Shown here: piece by piece, positions 5,293 through 5,336 of the stretch | Numbering within the stretch: the first letter of the stretch is position 1 | Layout: every line of letters begins with the position of its first letter | Source of the DNA: PALSA-1004 sp046715035 | GTDB taxonomy: Bacteria; Pseudomonadota; Gammaproteobacteria; Burkholderiales; SG8-41 | Reading direction: 5' to 3' | DNA: 5,336 nt | Assembly (NCBI GenBank): GCA_046715035.1 | Contig: JBKJZR010000293.1 | Location: forward strand, 1 to 5,336 | Translations under genes and position numbers: made by a program | Notes under the pieces: model-generated | The model's database searches: none | Told to the model about the DNA's origin: nothing | Seen by the model: only the letters and a program-made list of their open reading frames with translations

Positions 5293-5336
5293 CTCGTCGT
5301 TTCCCTGAAAGTTTGCATGTGCCTCATTCCCTTTGT
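5289..5336 (-). CDS. Possible C-terminal tail of an upstream minus-strand gene, overlapping the flavoprotein start (ATGA)
   Basis: On the minus strand, a frame open from the window edge encodes TKGMRHMQTFRETTR and stops at the TGA 5291-5289. That stop overlaps the flavoprotein start codon in the arrangement ATGA. Such an overlap is typical of translationally coupled genes in an operon, so this could be the end of an upstream gene. Only 15 codons are visible, with no recognisable motif, and a 16-codon open frame is common by chance. The AGGGAA ribosome-binding site of the flavoprotein would lie inside it. It could equally be the untranslated leader of the flavoprotein gene. Confidence 0.22.
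   Translation of the reverse strand, partial: TKGMRHMQTFRETTR
5301..5306 (-). promoter_or_regulatory. Shine-Dalgarno-like AGGGAA for the flavoprotein gene
   Basis: Read on the minus strand, AGGGAA lies 8 bases before the ATG at 5292-5290. It is a moderate match that supports this start, which leaves 18 residues before the conserved DVIVVGYGFAG. The frame stays open to the window edge upstream but contains no further in-frame ATG, so 5292 is the best choice. Confidence 0.55.

Overview
The window is a GC-rich, densely coding stretch from a bacterial chromosome. It holds three co-directional genes on the + strand and one gene on the - strand that converges on them. The high GC, the long antisense and frame-shifted shadow reading frames, and an orphan Bug/TctC-type periplasmic receptor beside CoA-metabolism genes all suggest a proteobacterium. 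Burkholderiales (Bordetella, Achromobacter, Cupriavidus, Variovorax and relatives) is the best guess, because Bug receptors are greatly expanded there. This is an inference; nothing in the window fixes the taxon.

Layout. Bases 1-1071 (+) are the C-terminal two thirds of a biotin-dependent acyl-CoA carboxylase carboxyltransferase subunit (PccB/AccD-like), cut by the window edge. A 105-base gap follows; it holds a small hairpin, a 7-bp direct repeat and a strong Shine-Dalgarno sequence. Bases 1177-2217 (+) encode an exported Bug-family (tripartite tricarboxylate transporter, TctC-like) solute-binding protein. Its end overlaps the start of bases 2175-3704 (+), an NDP-forming acyl-CoA ligase of the acetate-CoA ligase alpha type, with the catalytic His but no ATP-grasp domain. 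Only 7 bases separate its stop from the stop of the opposing gene, and a short hairpin contains both stop codons. Bases 3712-5292 (-) encode a 526-residue soluble FAD-dependent oxidoreductase of the fumarate reductase / 3-ketosteroid dehydrogenase flavoprotein superfamily. The last 44 bases lie upstream of that gene and may hold the tail of another minus-strand gene.

How the genes may work together (inference). The Bug protein would capture an organic acid in the periplasm. The CoA ligase would activate it, or release it from CoA with NTP formation. The carboxyltransferase would carboxylate an acyl-CoA, and the flavoprotein would oxidise or reduce a C-C bond in the same or a neighbouring pathway. 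The partners each needs are not in the window: biotin carboxylase/BCCP, TctA/TctB membrane subunits and an ATP-grasp subunit.

This looks like an accessory carboxylic-acid catabolism locus built from known families. I found no phage, IS, CRISPR, tRNA, rRNA or defence-system signature. The most interesting points are the altered active-site loops of the carboxyltransferase, the stand-alone ligase alpha subunit, and the hairpin across the convergent stops.
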